Shown in pieces: positions 15,018-16,403 of a DNA stretch of 16,403 bases. The stretch comes from Pyrinomonadaceae bacterium (lineage in GTDB: Bacteria; Acidobacteriota; Blastocatellia; Pyrinomonadales; Pyrinomonadaceae). The notes beneath the pieces are model-generated. The model saw only the letters and a list, made by a program, of their open reading frames with translations, was not told the DNA's origin and did no database searches. How positions within the stretch are numbered: the stretch's first letter is position 1; each line of letters begins with the position of its first letter. Location: the NCBI GenBank assembly GCA_025929655.1, contig JAICPV010000007.1, positions 1 through 16,403 on the forward strand. Direction: 5' to 3'. Position numbers and translations under genes: made by a program.

Positions 15018-16403
15018 ACGAGATATTGACGCGATCATCGACAACGCCTCCCGCAGCATCCGCGACGAGAATATCGACCCGGCGATGATGAGCGAATCCG
15101 CCACTCGCGTCTGGGCGCTGGTGAGCCAGCAGGCGGCCGAGCAATCAGCAGTTCTTACTTCCAATATGGAGAGTCTTAATACAATGAATACAAAAACAGA
15201 ACAGATCCGCGGATGCGCCGACTTTCAGTCACTCATTCCAGCATATCTCAAAGGAAGCCTTACGGCTGCCCGGACGATGCTTTTGGAAGATCATTCCAAT
15301 GAGTGCATCCCGTGCCGCCGGGAGATCAAAGCTCAACGCGAGGCTGCAAAGCCCGCCGCTGTTGCTACTCAGCCTGGCAAAGCCACCTTTGGTGAAAAGC
15401 TGAGCGCTTACACGAACGGCTGGAGGGTGAATAACTTTGCACGGCTCGGATTCGCCGCGGCTGCTGTTGCGGTTTTCGCAGTGGCCGGATTGTTCATGTA
15501 CGAACGGCTCGACATCTCGGGCACTACTCTGGCTGGCACACTTGAAAACTCCGAGGGCCTTGTCTTCGTGGTAGCGGATCCTCTGAATTCGCGGCCTGTT
15601 GCAGTCGGCGAGCAGATCCAGAAGGGGCAGCACATTCGCACCGCAAAAGATTCGAACGCGGTTTTGAGGCTCGCGGATGGATCGACCGTTGAGATGCGGG
15701 AACGGTCCGAGTTTTATGTGACCGAGAATATGCGCGGCGTGACCGTTCGTCTGGATCGCGGCGACGTTATCGTCGAAGCGGCGAAACAGCACAACGGCCG
15801 ACTGTACGTTCAGACGCCCGACTCGCTCGTGTCCGTGAAGGGAACGATCTTTGCGGTCGAAAGCGGTACGAAAGGTTCGCGCGTTTCAGTCGTCGAAGGC
15901 GAAGTGAAGGTCAGCCACGCGGGCAAAGAGGAAACCCTTCTGCCCGGCGATCAAACGACGACCAATGCCAGTTTGGAAAAAGCCCCCGTTCAGAACACTG
16001 TGGCGTGGAGCCGAAACGCGGCGAAGTACTCGAATCTCGTTTCCGAGCTGGCGAAAGTCCGGACCGAAGTCAACCAGAAAGTTGCGCGACCCGGCGTTCG
16101 ATATTCTTCGAGATTCATCAACCTGCTTCCGGAGAACACTGTGTTCTTCGCGGCACTTCCGAACCTGAGCGAATCGCTCGCACAGTCGCAGGCGATCATG
16201 CAGGAGAAGATCAAGCAGAATCCCGCATTGGCTGAGTGGAAGAAAGGTGATCGCGATGGGCATTTCATCGACGAAAAGACGATCGCCCGCATTCGTGAAT
16301 TCGGCTCACAGCTCGGCGAAGAGATCGTTGTCACGGCGAGGCTGGACGGGAAGAACGAGCCAAGCGGAATTCTCGTGCTCGGCGATGTGAAGAATGCGGC
16401 GAA
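15004..16403 (+). CDS. Membrane anti-sigma-like zinc-finger/FecR-domain protein, 3' end outside window
   Basis: Starts at ATG 15004, 14 bases inside the sigma gene, and is open to the window edge (466 codons visible). A cytoplasmic N-terminal part carries a putative anti-sigma zinc motif (C71 ... H97-x3-C101-x2-C104), followed by a single transmembrane helix (about 148-167). A FecR-type domain follows (about 185-320: GEQIQKGQHIRT, AVLRLADGSTVEM, VRLDRGDVIVEA, VSVKGTIFAVES, VVEGEVKVSHAGK). A downstream region with LLPENTVFFAALPNLSE near 380 resembles the DUF3352-like domain found in some acidobacterial FecR proteins. The order predicts sigma binding inside, signal sensing in the periplasm. Zinc coordination and the sigma partnership are inferred from motif and gene overlap. 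Confidence 0.88.
   Translation, partial: MKRNKRDIDAIIDNASRSIRDENIDPAMMSESATRVWALVSQQAAEQSAVLTSNMESLNTMNTKTEQIRGCADFQSLIPAYLKGSLTAARTMLLEDHSNECIPCRREIKAQREAAKPAAVATQPGKATFGEKLSAYTNGWRVNNFARLGFAAAAVAVFAVAGLFMYERLDISGTTLAGTLENSEGLVFVVADPLNSRPVAVGEQIQKGQHIRTAKDSNAVLRLADGSTVEMRERSEFYVTENMRGVTVRLDRGDVIVEAAKQHNGRLYVQTPDSLVSVKGTIFAVESGTKGSRVSVVEGEVKVSHAGKEETLLPGDQTTTNASLEKAPVQNTVAWSRNAAKYSNLVSELAKVRTEVNQKVARPGVRYSSRFINLLPENTVFFAALPNLSESLAQSQAIMQEKIKQNPALAEWKKGDRDGHFIDEKTIARIREFGSQLGEEIVVTARLDGKNEPSGILVLGDVKNAA

Noticed and set aside
15229..15792. Minus-strand reading frame of 187 codons
   Set aside because: It is antisense to the zinc-finger/FecR gene, whose motifs and overlap with the sigma gene support the plus frame.
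1..16403. CRISPR arrays, tRNA or rRNA genes, insertion sequences
   Set aside because: No regularly spaced direct repeats, cloverleaf-like segments, rRNA sequence or transposase-like product was seen on either strand.

Overview
The window most likely comes from an acidobacterium, probably a Blastocatellia/Pyrinomonadaceae-type organism. Three things suggest this: a transcriptional regulator with a CadC-type winged helix, a TolB/FlgO-like domain and TPRs; an ECF sigma factor gene overlapping a zinc-finger/FecR membrane protein gene; and a small CxxC plus excisionase-like HTH protein. All three are architectures I associate with that phylum. The assignment rests on recalled family knowledge, not on a search. 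There are no rRNA, tRNA, CRISPR or transposase signals.

Left part, minus strand, about 10.1 kb down to base 1: a long co-directional block of at least ten genes with gaps of -4 to 85 bases, so probably one operon. In transcription order it runs as follows. (1) A 107-aa CxxC/HTH protein (10074-9751). (2) A translationally coupled secreted coiled-coil protein with a Cys-rich tail (9754-8858). (3-8) Six consecutive paralogous exported proteins of 274-321 aa, called P1 to P6 here (8772-3459). (9) A 734-aa cysteine-free outer-membrane beta-barrel protein with an Ig-like N-terminal region (3402-1198). (10) An exported protein running off the left edge (1177-<1), whose frame is open throughout. P1 to P6 share a two-part layout: an SD[IV]P[IV] strand motif and a GCxxxWxVR-type motif in the first half; a PGPLPVKL/LLKPDG/GQWKLRITN beta-sandwich in the second half; and a nearly invariant F-x-P-x-C signature at the C-terminus. 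This is the most unusual content in the window: a family of disulfide-type secreted proteins expanded in tandem and co-transcribed with an outer-membrane barrel. Its function is unknown; a cell-surface or secreted assembly is inference.

Middle: a 145-base divergent region (10075-10219) separates the operon from a membrane one-component regulator (10220-12130, plus strand). It holds back-to-back candidate promoters and a cluster of AGAAAT/ATTTCT half-sites spaced by about one helical turn. The regulator is the obvious candidate controller of the operon, but this is inferred from position only.

Right part, plus strand: a 455-base non-coding stretch with two hairpins and a 12-base palindrome, then an exported class-C beta-lactamase-family serine hydrolase (12586-14313), an ECF sigma factor (14403-15017), and an overlapping membrane zinc-finger/FecR-domain protein (15004->16403) that runs off the right edge. 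The last two probably form a sigma/anti-sigma pair.
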